This document shows positions 1 through 8,128 of a stretch of 64,000 nucleotides of DNA, piece by piece (position 1 is the stretch's first letter; every line of letters starts with the position of its first letter). The notes under the pieces were generated by a model. The model was not told the DNA's origin. It did not search any database and saw only the letters and a list, made by a program, of their open reading frames with translations. The stretch covers positions 1 to 64,000 of the forward strand of contig NZ_SCUT01000020.1 in the NCBI RefSeq assembly GCF_004297265.1. Reading direction: 5' to 3'. The translations under genes were made by a program, and so were the position numbers. Source of the DNA: Reyranella sp. (lineage in GTDB: Bacteria; Pseudomonadota; Alphaproteobacteria; Reyranellales; Reyranellaceae).

Positions 1-1
1 G

Positions 2-1441
2 AACATGGGCGCCCAGATGGTGCGCGAAGTGGCCTCGAAGACCAACGACATCGCCGGCGACGGCACGACGACGGCGACCGTTCTCGCCCAGGCGATCGTG
101 CGCGAAGGCGTGAAGTCGGTTGCGGCCGGCATGAACCCGATGGACCTCAAGCGCGGCATCGACCTCGCCGTCGACGCGGCGGTCGAGGACATCAAGGCGC
201 GCGCCAAGAAGATCACGGGCACGGACGAAGTCGCCCAGGTCGGCACCATCTCGGCCAACGGCGACAAGTCGATCGGCAAGATGATCGCCGAAGCCATGAA
301 GAAGGTCGGCAACGAGGGCGTCATCACGGTGGAAGAGGCCAAGAGCCTGGACACCGAGCTGGACGTCGTCGAGGGCATGCAGTTCGACCGCGGCTATCTC
401 TCGCCGTACTTCATCACCAACGCCGACAAGATGATCGCCGAGCTCGACTCGCCGTACATCCTGCTGTTCGAGAAGAAGCTGTCGGGCCTGCAGGCGATGC
501 TGCCGGTGCTCGAGGCGGTCGTGCAGTCGGGCAAGCCGCTGCTGATCATCGCCGAGGACGTCGAGGGCGAGGCCCTGGCGACCCTGGTCGTGAACAAGCT
601 GCGTGGTGGCCTGAAGATCGCCGCCGTCAAGGCGCCGGGCTTCGGTGACCGTCGCAAGGCGATGCTCGAGGACATGGCGATCCTGACCGGCGGTCAGCTG
701 ATCTCCGAGGATCTCGGCATCAAGCTCGAGAACGTCACGCTCGACATGCTCGGCAAGGCCAAGAAGGTCCTGGTCGAGAAGGAGAACACCACGATCGTCG
801 ACGGCTCGGGCAAGAAGGCGGACCTCCAGGCCCGCATCAGCCAGATCCGCGCCCAGATCGAGGAGACGACCTCGGACTACGACCGCGAGAAGCTCCAGGA
901 GCGCCTGGCCAAGCTCGCCGGCGGTGTTGCGATCATCAAGGTCGGCGGCGCCACCGAAGTCGAAGTGAAGGAGAAGAAGGACCGCGTTGACGACGCCATG
1001 CACGCCACCAAGGCTGCGGTGGAAGAGGGTGTCGTCGCCGGCGGCGGTTCGGCCCTGCTCTACGCGCTGCGCGCGCTGGACAAGGTCCGCACCTCCAACG
1101 ACGACCAGAAGGTCGGCATCGAGATCGTGCGTCGTGCGCTGCAGGCGCCCGTCCGCCAGATCGCCGAGAACGCCGGCTATGACGGCGCCGTCGTCGCGGG
1201 CAAGATGCTCGAGCAGAAGGACACGAACTTCGGCTTCGACGCCCAGAAGGGCGACTATGTCGACATGATCAAGTCCGGCATCATCGACCCGGTGAAGGTC
1301 GTCCGTACCGCCCTGCAGGACGCCGCTTCGGTGGCCGGCCTGCTGGTCACGACGGAAGCCATGATCGCCGAGAAGCCGGAGAAGAAGGCCCCGATGATGC
1401 CGCCGGGTGGCGACGGCGGCATGGGCGGCATGGACTTCTAA
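2..1441 (+). CDS. groEL: Chaperonin GroEL, 5' end cut off by the window
   Basis: This is the 60-kDa chaperonin that forms the double-ring ATP-driven folding cage with GroES in the cytoplasm. The frame is open from base 2. By comparison with E. coli GroEL, only about the first 67 residues lie outside the window. The nucleotide-binding motif GDGTTTAT, the hinge and apical domains, the VDDAMHATK segment carrying the ATPase aspartate, and the [15 protein letters not shown] motif are all visible. The protein ends in the typical flexible Gly-Gly-Met tail, GGMGGMDF. A strong intrinsic terminator follows 24 bases after the stop. groES should lie just upstream, outside the window. No heat-shock element can be judged here. 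Confidence 0.98.
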   Translation, partial: NMGAQMVREVASKTNDIAGDGTTTATVLAQAIVREGVKSVAAGMNPMDLKRGIDLAVDAAVEDIKARAKKITGTDEVAQVGTISANGDKSIGKMIAEAMKKVGNEGVITVEEAKSLDTELDVVEGMQFDRGYLSPYFITNADKMIAELDSPYILLFEKKLSGLQAMLPVLEAVVQSGKPLLIIAEDVEGEALATLVVNKLRGGLKIAAVKAPGFGDRRKAMLEDMAILTGGQLISEDLGIKLENVTLDMLGKAKKVLVEKENTTIVDGSGKKADLQARISQIRAQIEETTSDYDREKLQERLAKLAGGVAIIKVGGATEVEVKEKKDRVDDAMHATKAAVEEGVVAGGGSALLYALRALDKVRTSNDDQKVGIEIVRRALQAPVRQIAENAGYDGAVVAGKMLEQKDTNFGFDAQKGDYVDMIKSGIIDPVKVVRTALQDAASVAGLLVTTEAMIAEKPEKKAPMMPPGGDGGMGGMDF

Positions 1442-1465
1442 GTCCAGTCTTCTCAGAGACAACGG

Positions 1466-1493
1466 AAAGGCCGGGGAGCGATCCCCGGCCTTT
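1466..1493 (+). terminator. Intrinsic terminator of groEL
   Basis: A perfect 12-base-pair stem (1466-1477 with 1482-1493) encloses a GCGA loop. Its 5' arm begins AAAGG and its 3' arm ends CCTTT, so the hairpin ends in a short T run. It sits 24 bases after the groEL stop and separates groEL from the Nudix gene. Confidence 0.85.
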
Positions 1494-1498
1494 CTCAT

Positions 1499-1574
1499 TG
1501 GAGCGCGCCACTAAAGGGCGGAGACTACTCCGCCCGAAGTGGCGCATCATGAGCGCCACTGGAGTGGCGCGCGC
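1499..1574. repeat. Dispersed double-hairpin palindromic repeat, copy 1
   Basis: Two adjacent palindromes are present. The first pairs GCGCCACT (1505-1512) with AGTGGCGC (1538-1545) around an inner 8-bp stem GGGCGGAG/CTCCGCCC (1516-1523 and 1528-1535). The second pairs GCGCCACT (1553-1560) with AGTGGCGC (1563-1570). The linker ATCATGA and the lead-in TGGAGCGCGCCACT recur in a second copy near 30271-30326. The Nudix start codon lies immediately after the repeat, so the hairpins would be in its 5' leader. Confidence 0.7.
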
Positions 1575-1576
1575 TC

Positions 1577-1987
1577 ATGAGCTTGAATTACCCGACATCG
1601 ATCAAGGGCGTCGTCCTGCATCAGGGCCGCGTGCTGCTGCTCCTGAACGACCGCGGCGAATGGGATCTGCCCGGCGGGCGTCCCGATGCCAGTGAGGATC
1701 ATCGCGCGGCGCTGGTGCGCGAGGTGAGGGAAGAGACCGGGCTGGCCGTCGAGGTCGGCGCGCTCGTCGACGAGCATCTGTTCGAGGTGCTGCCGCAGCG
1801 CTTCGTGCGGATCGTGGCCTACGTCTGCAGGCTGCAGACCGAGGGCGCGATTGCCCTCAGTCACGAGCATCATGAAGCGAGCTGGGTCGACCTTGCCGCG
1901 CTCGGCGAGCGTACCGCCGGCCGGCCGTTGCCGGCGGGCTATCTCGGCGCGATCCGCCAGGCCGCCTGCCAGCCTTCGTCGCCGTAG
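1577..1987 (+). CDS. Nudix hydrolase
   Basis: This is a 136-residue pyrophosphohydrolase of the Nudix (MutT-like) superfamily, which cleaves nucleoside diphosphates linked to another group. The Nudix box is complete: GG-RPDAS-E, seven residues, then REVREETGL, with the metal-binding glutamates in REVREE. The size fits a single-domain cytoplasmic enzyme. The substrate cannot be read from sequence. Its start lies at the edge of a palindromic repeat and no convincing ribosome-binding site is visible, so the start is less certain than the domain. Its 3' end overlaps the convergent gene on the minus strand by 49 bases. Confidence 0.88.
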   Translation: MSLNYPTSIKGVVLHQGRVLLLLNDRGEWDLPGGRPDASEDHRAALVREVREETGLAVEVGALVDEHLFEVLPQRFVRIVAYVCRLQTEGAIALSHEHHEASWVDLAALGERTAGRPLPAGYLGAIRQAACQPSSP

Positions 1988-2997
1988 CTGCGGCTCGTCT
2001 CGACCTTGAGGAAGCGGTCGTGCGCCCCGGCGGCGCCGAGCCACAGCTCGTTCCAGGCGTCGAAGCCGGCCAGCGGATCGGCGAGCTGAAGCTCCCGGGC
2101 CAGCTTCCAGCCCTCCATGCGCAGGGTGACCGCGCCGTCCTTCTCCTCGGTGACGACCTCCTCGCCCTCGGCGGCGAGGATCGCCGCCAGCCAGCGGGCG
2201 AACAGGCGGGCGCTCTCGAGGTCGCCGGTCTCGACGTCGGTCGGCAGGTCGAGATCGCGCGCCGTCTCCTCGTGGAACTGCAGCCCGACGAGACGCGCCA
2301 CGCGGCCCATCTCGGTCTGTGCGTCCTTCGCGCCCAGAAGGTCCTGCAGCACCGGCAGCATGGTCTGCACGTAGCCCATCGCGTAGGAGCGGAAGGTGCG
2401 CAGCCGGCGTTCCTCGGGCCAGTTCGCCGTCTCGAGCCTCGGCTGGGTCTTCCAGTCGATGCGCGGCATCTCCTCGTCGTAGGCGAAGCGCACGCGCTCC
2501 TCCTCCTTCAGGGGGCGGCCGTAATCGCAATAGTAGCCTTCGAGGCCGGGCTTGCCGTCGACCGTCATACCCGTGCAGACGAAACCGAGGCCCGGGTTCT
2601 TCAACGATACGCCGTTGTGGCCGTGCCAGCCGTGCAGGAAGGCCGCCGACACTTCGTGCGGTACGGCCGCGATGGCCGTGCCCTTCCACATCCAGCGCGG
2701 CGGCGGGTAGCGCACCCAGGCTTTCGTGTCGCTCTCGCTCAGGTAGCCAGTCTTCACGCCGCCCAGCGCATTGGAGTGATAGTGATAGAGCGCGCAGGCC
2801 GGCGCATCCTTCTCGCCCGCGATGCCGAGCTTCTGCAGGCCGGGCAGGAACTTCTCGAGGTGCTGCCGGCGGAAGTGGCGGAAGATGTACTCGCGCGCCG
2901 TGTCGCTGCCGCGTCGCGAGACGAGGCCGAGGACCAGCGCCGTCATCAGCGCGTTGTAGAGCGTGCCGACCGCCCGGTAGGCGGCCGTGCTAGCCAT
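1939..2997 (-). CDS. Conserved hypothetical protein, about 350 residues
   Basis: I do not recognise this family. The 352-residue protein has a short hydrophobic stretch near residues 14-26 and an otherwise soluble composition rich in Trp, Tyr and charged residues. A His/Tyr/Gly-rich centre reads HGWHGHNGV and EGYYCDYG. The start overlaps the stop of the upstream DUF1330 gene by 8 bases, which suggests translational coupling and co-transcription with the DUF1330 and sulfurtransferase genes. Its 3' end overlaps the Nudix gene on the other strand. Codon usage resembles its neighbours. No function is assigned. Confidence 0.75.
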   Translation of the reverse strand: MASTAAYRAVGTLYNALMTALVLGLVSRRGSDTAREYIFRHFRRQHLEKFLPGLQKLGIAGEKDAPACALYHYHSNALGGVKTGYLSESDTKAWVRYPPPRWMWKGTAIAAVPHEVSAAFLHGWHGHNGVSLKNPGLGFVCTGMTVDGKPGLEGYYCDYGRPLKEEERVRFAYDEEMPRIDWKTQPRLETANWPEERRLRTFRSYAMGYVQTMLPVLQDLLGAKDAQTEMGRVARLVGLQFHEETARDLDLPTDVETGDLESARLFARWLAAILAAEGEEVVTEEKDGAVTLRMEGWKLARELQLADPLAGFDAWNELWLGAAGAHDRFLKVETSRSYGDEGWQAAWRIAPR

Positions 2998-3283
2998 TAT
3001 GGCCGTCGATCAGGATCGCCTTGGAGTGGCCGGCCTTGAGCCGCATCGCGAGGACCGGCTTGTACTCCTCGGAATGATAGAAGCGCTCGGCCTTGGCGCG
3101 ATCGGGGAATTCCAGCACGACCACGCGCGCCGGAGTCCAGCCGCCTTCGAGGCTCGTGCAGTGGCCGCCGCGCACGATGAACTTGCCGCCGAACTTGGCG
3201 ACCAGCCCCGGCGTGTGCTTGCGGTACTCCGCCATCAGCTCTTCGTCCCTGGTGTCGATCTCGACGATGATATAGGCCGTCAT
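2990..3283 (-). CDS. DUF1330 family protein
   Basis: This 97-residue protein has the typical DUF1330 ferredoxin-like (dimeric alpha+beta barrel) sequence. It opens MTAYIIVEID, has a central FGGKFIVRGG and the segment ARVVVLEFPD followed by AKAERFYHSEEY. The family has no established reaction. The start at 3283 is supported by a GAGGGAG ribosome-binding site about 7 bases upstream. It lies 14 bases after the sulfurtransferase stop and its own stop overlaps the next start by 8 bases, so the three minus-strand genes probably form one operon. Confidence 0.9.
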   Translation of the reverse strand: MTAYIIVEIDTRDEELMAEYRKHTPGLVAKFGGKFIVRGGHCTSLEGGWTPARVVVLEFPDRAKAERFYHSEEYKPVLAMRLKAGHSKAILIDGHNG

Positions 3284-3297
3284 GTCTTGCTCCCTCG

Positions 3298-4161
3298 TCA
3301 GCCGGTTTCCATGGGCAGGGCCGGATCGTTGGCCCATTCCTGCATGGAATTGTCGTACACCGAGACGTTCCTGTGACCCAAGAGGGCGGTGAGGACGAAA
3401 GCGTCGAGCGTGGCGGCTATGCCGCCGCCGCAATAGACCAGCACCCGCTTGTCCGGCGCGGCGCCGACGCCCTCGAAGGCGGCGCGCAGCTCGGCGATCG
3501 GCTTCAGCGCCTTGTCCGGGCCGAACAGGCTGGCGGCCGGCACGCAGGAAGAGCCCGCGACGCGTCCCGCACGGCCGTAGACTACACCGCCCGCGCCGCT
3601 GTGCTGGTCGTGGCTCAGCGCATTGAGGGTCAAGGTCGAGGCGTCGCCGATCGCGCCCTTGATCGCATCCTTGTCGACGAAGATCTCCGGCCGGCCGCGC
3701 AGCGACAAGGTGGCCGGAGGATGGGTGACGGGGGCGGTCGACAGCGGGCGGCCTTCGGCCTTCCACTTGTCGAGGCCGCCGTCGAGGATCGCCACCTCGT
3801 CGAAGCCGACGGCGCGCAGCATCCACCAGATGCGGCTCGCCCAGACCGGCGAGGCATGGCTGTAGAGCACCACGAAGGTGCCGTGGCCGACGCCCTTGGC
3901 CGCGAAGGCCTTCGTCAGCTCTTCGAGCGAGGGAAGCGTGAAGCGCAGCTTCGAGCTCTTGTCGGAAAGATCGGCCTGGAGATCGAGATACGCCGCGCCC
4001 GGGATGTGTCCCTTGTCGTAGTTGGCGCGCCCGCTTTCGGCGATGTAGCGGCCGTCGGGGCCGGGCTTCAGATAGGTGGTGCAGTCGAAGACGCGCAGCG
4101 CCGGCGCGCCGAGCTGGCGCGCGAGATCATCCGTTGTGATCAGATTGGCCGAATGGGCCAT
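3298..4161 (-). CDS. sseA: Sulfurtransferase, rhodanese-type (3-mercaptopyruvate or thiosulfate)
   Basis: This is a 287-residue two-domain rhodanese. The N-terminal inactive domain contains the family signature RANYDKGHIPGAAYLDLQ. The C-terminal domain holds the active-site loop YCGGGIAA with the persulfide-forming Cys at about residue 244. Family members move sulfur from 3-mercaptopyruvate or thiosulfate to cyanide or thiol acceptors. The loop CGGGI deviates from the usual CGSGV/CGTGV, so substrate preference is open. A GGGAG ribosome-binding site precedes the ATG. It is the first gene of a three-gene minus-strand operon with DUF1330 and an unknown protein. Confidence 0.88.
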   Translation of the reverse strand: MAHSANLITTDDLARQLGAPALRVFDCTTYLKPGPDGRYIAESGRANYDKGHIPGAAYLDLQADLSDKSSKLRFTLPSLEELTKAFAAKGVGHGTFVVLYSHASPVWASRIWWMLRAVGFDEVAILDGGLDKWKAEGRPLSTAPVTHPPATLSLRGRPEIFVDKDAIKGAIGDASTLTLNALSHDQHSGAGGVVYGRAGRVAGSSCVPAASLFGPDKALKPIAELRAAFEGVGAAPDKRVLVYCGGGIAATLDAFVLTALLGHRNVSVYDNSMQEWANDPALPMETG

Positions 4162-4221
4162 GTCGCTCTCCCGGGTTGGGGGAGCGGAGACTAGCGCGGT
4201 TCGGGCGAACCGTGCCTCAGC

Positions 4222-4572
4222 TTAAATCGTCTTGGACGGCAGCGGCGGAACGCTGACCGGGCCGGAGGACGGCGCGGCGGCGGTCGGCGCCGGCGCGGAA
4301 GCCGGCGGAAGCTGGCCCATCTCCGGCGACTTCGGGGCGGCCGGCGTGGTGGTGGTCTTCTTTGTCTTCTTGGACGGAGCCTTCGCGACCTGGACCTTCT
4401 TCAGGCAGGCGCTGCGCTGCGAGCTGCTCTTGATCTTGTTGCAGGAGGCGGTCGTCGGCGCCTTCGGCTTGGCGGTGGGGGTCGGGGTCGGCATCGTCTC
4501 GTCCTGCGCGAAGGACGGGGCGGCAAAAGAGACCGCAGCCAGGGCGGCCATGCTGGCGATCAAAAGACGCAT
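4222..4572 (-). CDS. Small secreted Pro/Thr-rich protein, PsiF-like
   Basis: The 116-residue product has a clear Sec signal peptide (MRLLIASMAALAAVSFAAPSFA, cleavage before QDE). A short segment follows with two cysteines, CNKIKSSSQRSACLKK, which resembles the repeat of PsiF-type periplasmic proteins. A long low-complexity Pro/Ala/Thr/Lys tail completes it. The likely location is the periplasm. The two cysteines could form a disulfide. PsiF function is unknown, so no role is assigned. A good sigma-70-like promoter lies upstream on the minus strand, sharing its space with the divergent AEC permease gene. Confidence 0.75.
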   Translation of the reverse strand: MRLLIASMAALAAVSFAAPSFAQDETMPTPTPTAKPKAPTTASCNKIKSSSQRSACLKKVQVAKAPSKKTKKTTTTPAAPKSPEMGQLPPASAPAPTAAAPSSGPVSVPPLPSKTI

Positions 4573-4630
4573 GATTATCTCCCGGGCCGCTTGCGGTGAG
4601 GGGCGGGTGCGGCCTCGCTATATCTCTAAA

Positions 4631-4660
4631 ATGCTATGGGATTTGTGCCGTTTATGTCAA
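4631..4660 (-). promoter_or_regulatory. Sigma-70-like promoter for the PsiF-like gene
   Basis: Reading the minus strand, TTGACA (bases 4660-4655) is followed after 18 bases by TAGCAT (4636-4631), about 60 bases upstream of the ATG at 4572. The -35 box is a perfect consensus. On the plus strand the same bases hold a weaker divergent candidate for the permease gene, TTGTGC (4643-4648), 17 bases, TAATGG (4666-4671). Confidence 0.6.
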
Positions 4661-4698
4661 ATTCTTAATGGGTTAGAGCAACTGCAATCGGATGCGCC

Positions 4699-5637
4699 GT
4701 GCAGGCCATTTTCAACGTCGCCCTCCCGATCTTCGGCGTCATCCTGGCAGGCTTCCTGGCTGGTCGGTGGCGCATCCTGGGGCCGGAGGCGACTACGGCG
4801 CTCAACGCCTTCGTGAGCTACTTCGCCCTGCCGGTCCTGTTCTTCGGCACCCTGGCGCGCACGCCGGTGGCCGCCGTGCTTGATCCCAGCCTGATGGCGG
4901 GCTTCGGCATCGCCGTGGTCGCCACCTTCGGCGTCGCCATGATCACCACGCGGCTCGTTTCGCGAGGCGGTCTCGCCGCCATGAGCCTGCAGGGCATCGC
5001 GGCCTCGTGGGGCAATGTCGGTTACATGGGTGTGCCGCTCTGCCTGGCGGCCTTCGGCGAGCAGGGCCTGCCGCCGGCCATGCTGACGGTGATCGTGACG
5101 GCGGTCGTCTCGATGGTGTTCGGCGTCATGCTGATCGAACTCGAGGTGGCGGCAGGGCACGGCCCGGTCCGGACCTTCCTGCGCGCCGCCTTCAACGTGG
5201 CGCGCAATCCCCTGCCGGTCTCGATCGCGCTCGGCATCGTGGCGTCCTGGGTCGGTCTGCCGATCCCCGTGCCGGTCGAGAAGTGGCTCGACCTGATGGG
5301 CGCCGCGGCCGCGCCCTGTGCGCTGTTCGCCATCGGCCTGTTCCTGTCGGACAAGTCGATCAAGAGCGGTCTCGCCGAGGCCGGGCTCGCCACCCTGATC
5401 AAGCTCCTGCTGCAGCCGCTGGCGGCGCTGGTGATCCTGCCTTTGTTCGTGCCGATCGATTCGATCGCGGGCAAGGTAGCCTTGCTGATGGCTGCGTTGC
5501 CGACGGCCGCCAACGCCTTCGTGCTGGCCAAGCAGTTCGACGTGTCGGTCGAACAGAACACCGCATCGGTTCTGCTGTCGACGGCCTTCTCGGTGGTGAC
5601 GGTTTCTGCTCTGCTGGTGTGGCTGCGCGTAACCTGA
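4699..5637 (+). CDS. AEC (auxin efflux carrier) family permease
   Basis: This 312-residue integral membrane protein has about ten hydrophobic segments in two sets of five, as in the AEC/bile-acid-transporter fold used for small organic acids. It opens QAIFNVALPIFGVILAGFLAG, the usual first helix. The crossover region contains WGNVGYMGVPL and the C-terminal half has LPTAANAFVLAKQF, both typical of AEC carriers. The start is GTG at 4699; an ATG seven bases earlier is in another frame. The substrate is unknown. It is divergent from the PsiF-like gene and lies 21 bases upstream of mscL on the same strand. Confidence 0.88.
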   Translation: MQAIFNVALPIFGVILAGFLAGRWRILGPEATTALNAFVSYFALPVLFFGTLARTPVAAVLDPSLMAGFGIAVVATFGVAMITTRLVSRGGLAAMSLQGIAASWGNVGYMGVPLCLAAFGEQGLPPAMLTVIVTAVVSMVFGVMLIELEVAAGHGPVRTFLRAAFNVARNPLPVSIALGIVASWVGLPIPVPVEKWLDLMGAAAAPCALFAIGLFLSDKSIKSGLAEAGLATLIKLLLQPLAALVILPLFVPIDSIAGKVALLMAALPTAANAFVLAKQFDVSVEQNTASVLLSTAFSVVTVSALLVWLRVT

Positions 5638-5658
5638 CGACGAAACGGGAGAACACCC

Positions 5659-6081
5659 ATGCTTCAGGAATTCAAGAAGTTCGCGATGCGCGGCAACGTC
5701 GTGGATCTCGCCATCGGCGTGATCATCGGCGCCGCCTTCAGCAAGATCATCGACTCGCTGGTCGGCGACATCATCATGCCGATCATCGGCCGCATCGCCG
5801 GCGGGCTCGACTTCACCAACTATTTCATCGGCCTCACCCCGGCGGCCAGCCAGGCCACGACCTACGATGCGGCCAAGAAGGCCGGCGCGACCCTGGGCTA
5901 CGGCACGTTCCTGACGGTGACGGTGAACTTCCTCATCATTGCGTGGGTGCTCTTCCTGGTGATCAAGGGCATGAACCGCGTGATCAAGCAGGAAGAGGCC
6001 GCCCCGCCGCCGCCCGCGCCGCCGACCAAGGAGCAGGAGCTGCTGACCGAGATCCGCGACCTCCTGAAGGCGCGCGGCTAG
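5659..6081 (+). CDS. mscL: Large-conductance mechanosensitive channel MscL
   Basis: MscL forms a homopentameric inner-membrane channel that opens on membrane tension and releases solutes after hypo-osmotic shock. The 140-residue product carries the signature N-terminus [21 protein letters not shown], the first transmembrane helix, a periplasmic loop, the second helix ([20 protein letters not shown]) and the C-terminal bundle [20 protein letters not shown] site precedes the ATG. The stop codon overlaps the stop of the convergent DapA-family gene inside the sequence CTAG. Confidence 0.97.
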   Translation: MLQEFKKFAMRGNVVDLAIGVIIGAAFSKIIDSLVGDIIMPIIGRIAGGLDFTNYFIGLTPAASQATTYDAAKKAGATLGYGTFLTVTVNFLIIAWVLFLVIKGMNRVIKQEEAAPPPPAPPTKEQELLTEIRDLLKARG

Positions 6082-6962
6082 GCCGCCGTCCTCGCGCCGA
6101 ACATCGCGTCAAGCCGGCGGGCCAGCCCGTCGGAGATCCTCGTGAGCGGCAGCCGGCATTCCGGCGAGGCGATCAGCCCCTGTCGCCACAGGAGATGCTT
6201 GATCGGCATCGGGTTGGCTTCGGCGAACAGCATCGGCACGAAGCTCGCGAGCGGGGCCCAGGCCTTGCGGGCGCCGGCGAGATCGTCGGCCCTGAAGCAG
6301 CGCTCGACCTCGACGAAGCCCTGGGTCATCAGATGGCTGGCCGCCAGGATGCCGCCCTCGGCGCCGTTGGCGCGCATGGTGAAGAACAGCGCATCCTCGC
6401 CGGTCAGCACGGCGAAGTCGGCCGGCTTGCGGCGCAGCAGCTCGAGCGATTGCTCGACGCTGCCGGAACTGTCCTTCACGCCGACGATGTTCGGTACCTC
6501 GGCCAGCTCCAGCAGCGAGTCGTTGGCGAGGTTCACCGCCGTGCGATAGGGAATGTTGTAGATCACCACGTCGCGGTCGGTGGCCGCGGCGATGCGCCGG
6601 AAGTGCGCGATCAGCCCGTCCTGGCTCGGCCGGTTGTAGTAGGGGCACACCGACAGGATGCCGGCGATCGGCAGGTGGCGCAGCCGCTTCAGCTCCTTCT
6701 CGACCTTGGCGGTGGCGTTGCCGCCCACGCCCGCGAAGACCGGCACCCTTCCGTCGGCGACGGCCAGCGTGCGCTCGATCACAGCGGCGATCTCGTCCCC
6801 GTCCAGGGCGGGCGATTCGCCCGTGGTGCCGAGCGGCAGCAGCCCGTCGACGCCTTTGCCGATGTAGTGGTTCACCAGCCGGTCGTAGCTCGCGAAGTCG
6901 ATGGCGCCGTCCTTGAACGGCGTGATGAGCGGCAGCCAGAGGCCTGAAATCTTCGTGGTCAT
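6078..6962 (-). CDS. dapA: DapA/NanA-family Schiff-base lyase (dihydrodipicolinate-synthase-like)
   Basis: This is a 294-residue class I aldolase-fold enzyme. Motifs seen include [10 protein letters not shown] (pyruvate carboxylate binding), VIYNIPYRT with the catalytic tyrosine, and VGVKDSSG with the Schiff-base lysine. The family condenses or cleaves pyruvate adducts; true DapA makes 4-hydroxy-tetrahydrodipicolinate for lysine and peptidoglycan. Because it is paired with a divergent LysR regulator rather than lysine genes, it could instead be a catabolic 2-keto-sugar or N-acetylneuraminate-type lyase. The start is taken at MTTK (6962), because the upstream extension runs into the shared promoter region. 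Confidence 0.85.
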   Translation of the reverse strand: MTTKISGLWLPLITPFKDGAIDFASYDRLVNHYIGKGVDGLLPLGTTGESPALDGDEIAAVIERTLAVADGRVPVFAGVGGNATAKVEKELKRLRHLPIAGILSVCPYYNRPSQDGLIAHFRRIAAATDRDVVIYNIPYRTAVNLANDSLLELAEVPNIVGVKDSSGSVEQSLELLRRKPADFAVLTGEDALFFTMRANGAEGGILAASHLMTQGFVEVERCFRADDLAGARKAWAPLASFVPMLFAEANPMPIKHLLWRQGLIASPECRLPLTRISDGLARRLDAMFGARTAA

Positions 6963-6980
6963 GGCGCCACGGTAAGGCTG

Positions 6981-7036
6981 TTCAATGAATAACAAAAACG
7001 AATGTTTTGGATGAGATCGTTCACAAGTGATTATAT
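6981..7036. promoter_or_regulatory. Divergent dapA/LysR control region with two inverted repeats
   Basis: The 74-base gap is A/T-rich compared with its surroundings. It holds the palindromes TTCA-A-TGAA (6981-6989) and TCAC-AA-GTGA (7021-7030), candidate LysR-type binding sites. A -10-like TTATAT occupies 7031-7036. A transcript started from it would begin at about 7043, exactly at an in-frame ATG, so the regulator mRNA may be leaderless. The -35 match (TTGGAT, 18-base spacer) is weak. Confidence 0.45.
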
Positions 7037-7915
7037 GTGGCTATGCGCAAGGATCTCGACATGGCGCTGGTGCGCGCCTTCCTCACCGTCGTCGAAGCGG
7101 GCGGCGTGACGCGTGCGGCGGCGGTGCTGGGCATGAGCCAGGCCGCCGCCAGCCAGCAGATCAAGCGGCTGGAGGAGGCGCTCGACTGCCGCCTGTTCAC
7201 GCGTCAGGGACGCGGGCTCGTGCTGGCGCCGGCGGGCGAACGGCTGCTCGAACAGGCGCGGCGCCTGGTGGCGATGAACGACGAGGTCTGGTCGTCGATG
7301 CGCGCGCCGCAGTTCGAGGGAGAGGTCCGCTTGGGCGTGCCCTACGATATCATCGGCAGCTTCGTGCCGGCGATCCTGCGGCGCTTCGCCAAGGCGCAGC
7401 CGCGGGTCCGGGTCAGCCTCGTCTGCGAGGATTCGCGCCTGATCCGCGAGGAGCTGAAGTCGGGCGGCGTCGATCTCGCCATGACGACCGAGACGGAATG
7501 CGGCCGCCACGGCGAGACCCTGCGCACCGACCGGCTGGTCTGGGTCGGCGCGCCGGACGGGGATGCCCATCTCAAGGATCCGCTGCCGGTGTCGCTCGGC
7601 GCGCCGACCTGCGTCTTCCGCCCCGTCGCCGTGGAGGCGTTAGGCAAGGCGCGGCGCGACTGGCGTGCGGTCTGCGAGGTGAGCCGGCTGGAGCCGGTCT
7701 ACGCCGTGCTGGAGGCGGGCCTGGCCGTGGCGCCGCTGCTGCGCTCCTCGGTGCCCGAACGCTTCGTGATCCTGGGCCGCGAGGCCCGGCTGCCGCCGCT
7801 GCCGGAGTTCCGCATCAACCTCTATGCGCCACCCGGCCTCGGTCCCGCCGCACGTGACCTGGCCGATCATGTGCGAGCGAGCTTTTCCGGGCGGTCACGG
7901 AACCTCAACAATTGA
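7037..7915 (+). CDS. LysR-family transcriptional regulator
   Basis: The 292-residue product has an N-terminal winged helix-turn-helix (residues 3-62, including GGVTRAAAVLGMSQAAASQQIKRLEE) and a C-terminal LysR substrate-binding domain. It probably controls the divergent DapA-family gene and itself. The start may be GTG at 7037 or ATG at 7043; the latter coincides with the transcription start predicted from the TTATAT box, and no Shine-Dalgarno sequence is visible. The effector is unknown. The stop is followed after a few bases by the structured region at 7921-8065. Confidence 0.92.
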   Translation: MAMRKDLDMALVRAFLTVVEAGGVTRAAAVLGMSQAAASQQIKRLEEALDCRLFTRQGRGLVLAPAGERLLEQARRLVAMNDEVWSSMRAPQFEGEVRLGVPYDIIGSFVPAILRRFAKAQPRVRVSLVCEDSRLIREELKSGGVDLAMTTETECGRHGETLRTDRLVWVGAPDGDAHLKDPLPVSLGAPTCVFRPVAVEALGKARRDWRAVCEVSRLEPVYAVLEAGLAVAPLLRSSVPERFVILGREARLPPLPEFRINLYAPPGLGPAARDLADHVRASFSGRSRNLNN

Positions 7916-7920
7916 TACCA

Positions 7921-8023
7921 AGCGCCCCCTGTGCGGAGGTCGCGCCGGCCCGTATCTTCGCGGGCATGGATTGACGCGGTTCGAGACATCGCCGCGGCGG
8001 CCGACGAGTTTAGAGGGGGCGTC
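7921..8023 (+). ncRNA. Candidate structured RNA (leader or sRNA) before a terminator
   Basis: The non-coding stretch folds by eye into a long-range closing helix, CGCCCCCT (7923-7930) with AGGGGGCG (8014-8021). Inside it is a second helix, GTCG-CGCCG (7939-7947) with CGGCG-GC-CGAC (7995-8005). An inner hairpin GCCCG/CGGGC follows at about 7949-7965. The 5' strand of the closing helix can also pair with GGGGGC at 8025-8030, the 5' arm of the terminator. It does not match small SRP RNA, and I see neither tRNA nor tmRNA features. It could be a leader of the acetyltransferase gene or an independent small RNA. No convincing promoter was found. Confidence 0.4.
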
Positions 8024-8024
8024 T

Positions 8025-8065
8025 GGGGGCCTGGAGAGTGTAACAACTCTCCGGGCCCTCTTTTT
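8025..8065 (+). terminator. Strong intrinsic terminator between LysR and GNAT genes
   Basis: The stem pairs 8025-8039 with 8046-8060 (15 pairs including two G-U wobbles) around the 6-base loop GTAACA. Five T residues follow. The hairpin lies 60 bases upstream of the acetyltransferase start, so it ends either the LysR transcript, the candidate RNA at 7921-8023, or an attenuated leader. Confidence 0.85.
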
Positions 8066-8128
8066 GTGCTGACATGAAAGGGTCATGGAGGCGTGTTTGA
8101 TCCGGTCGTCTCGAAGGAGGAGCGGGTG

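Noticed and set aside
2020-3039. Long open frame opposite the unknown protein gene
   Set aside because: It is a GC-rich shadow of the minus-strand gene; its translation is Arg/Ala/Gly-rich with no recognisable motif.
7921-8023. Small SRP RNA (4.5S)
   Set aside because: The closing helix looked similar, but the conserved GGAAGCAGCC-type apical region is absent.
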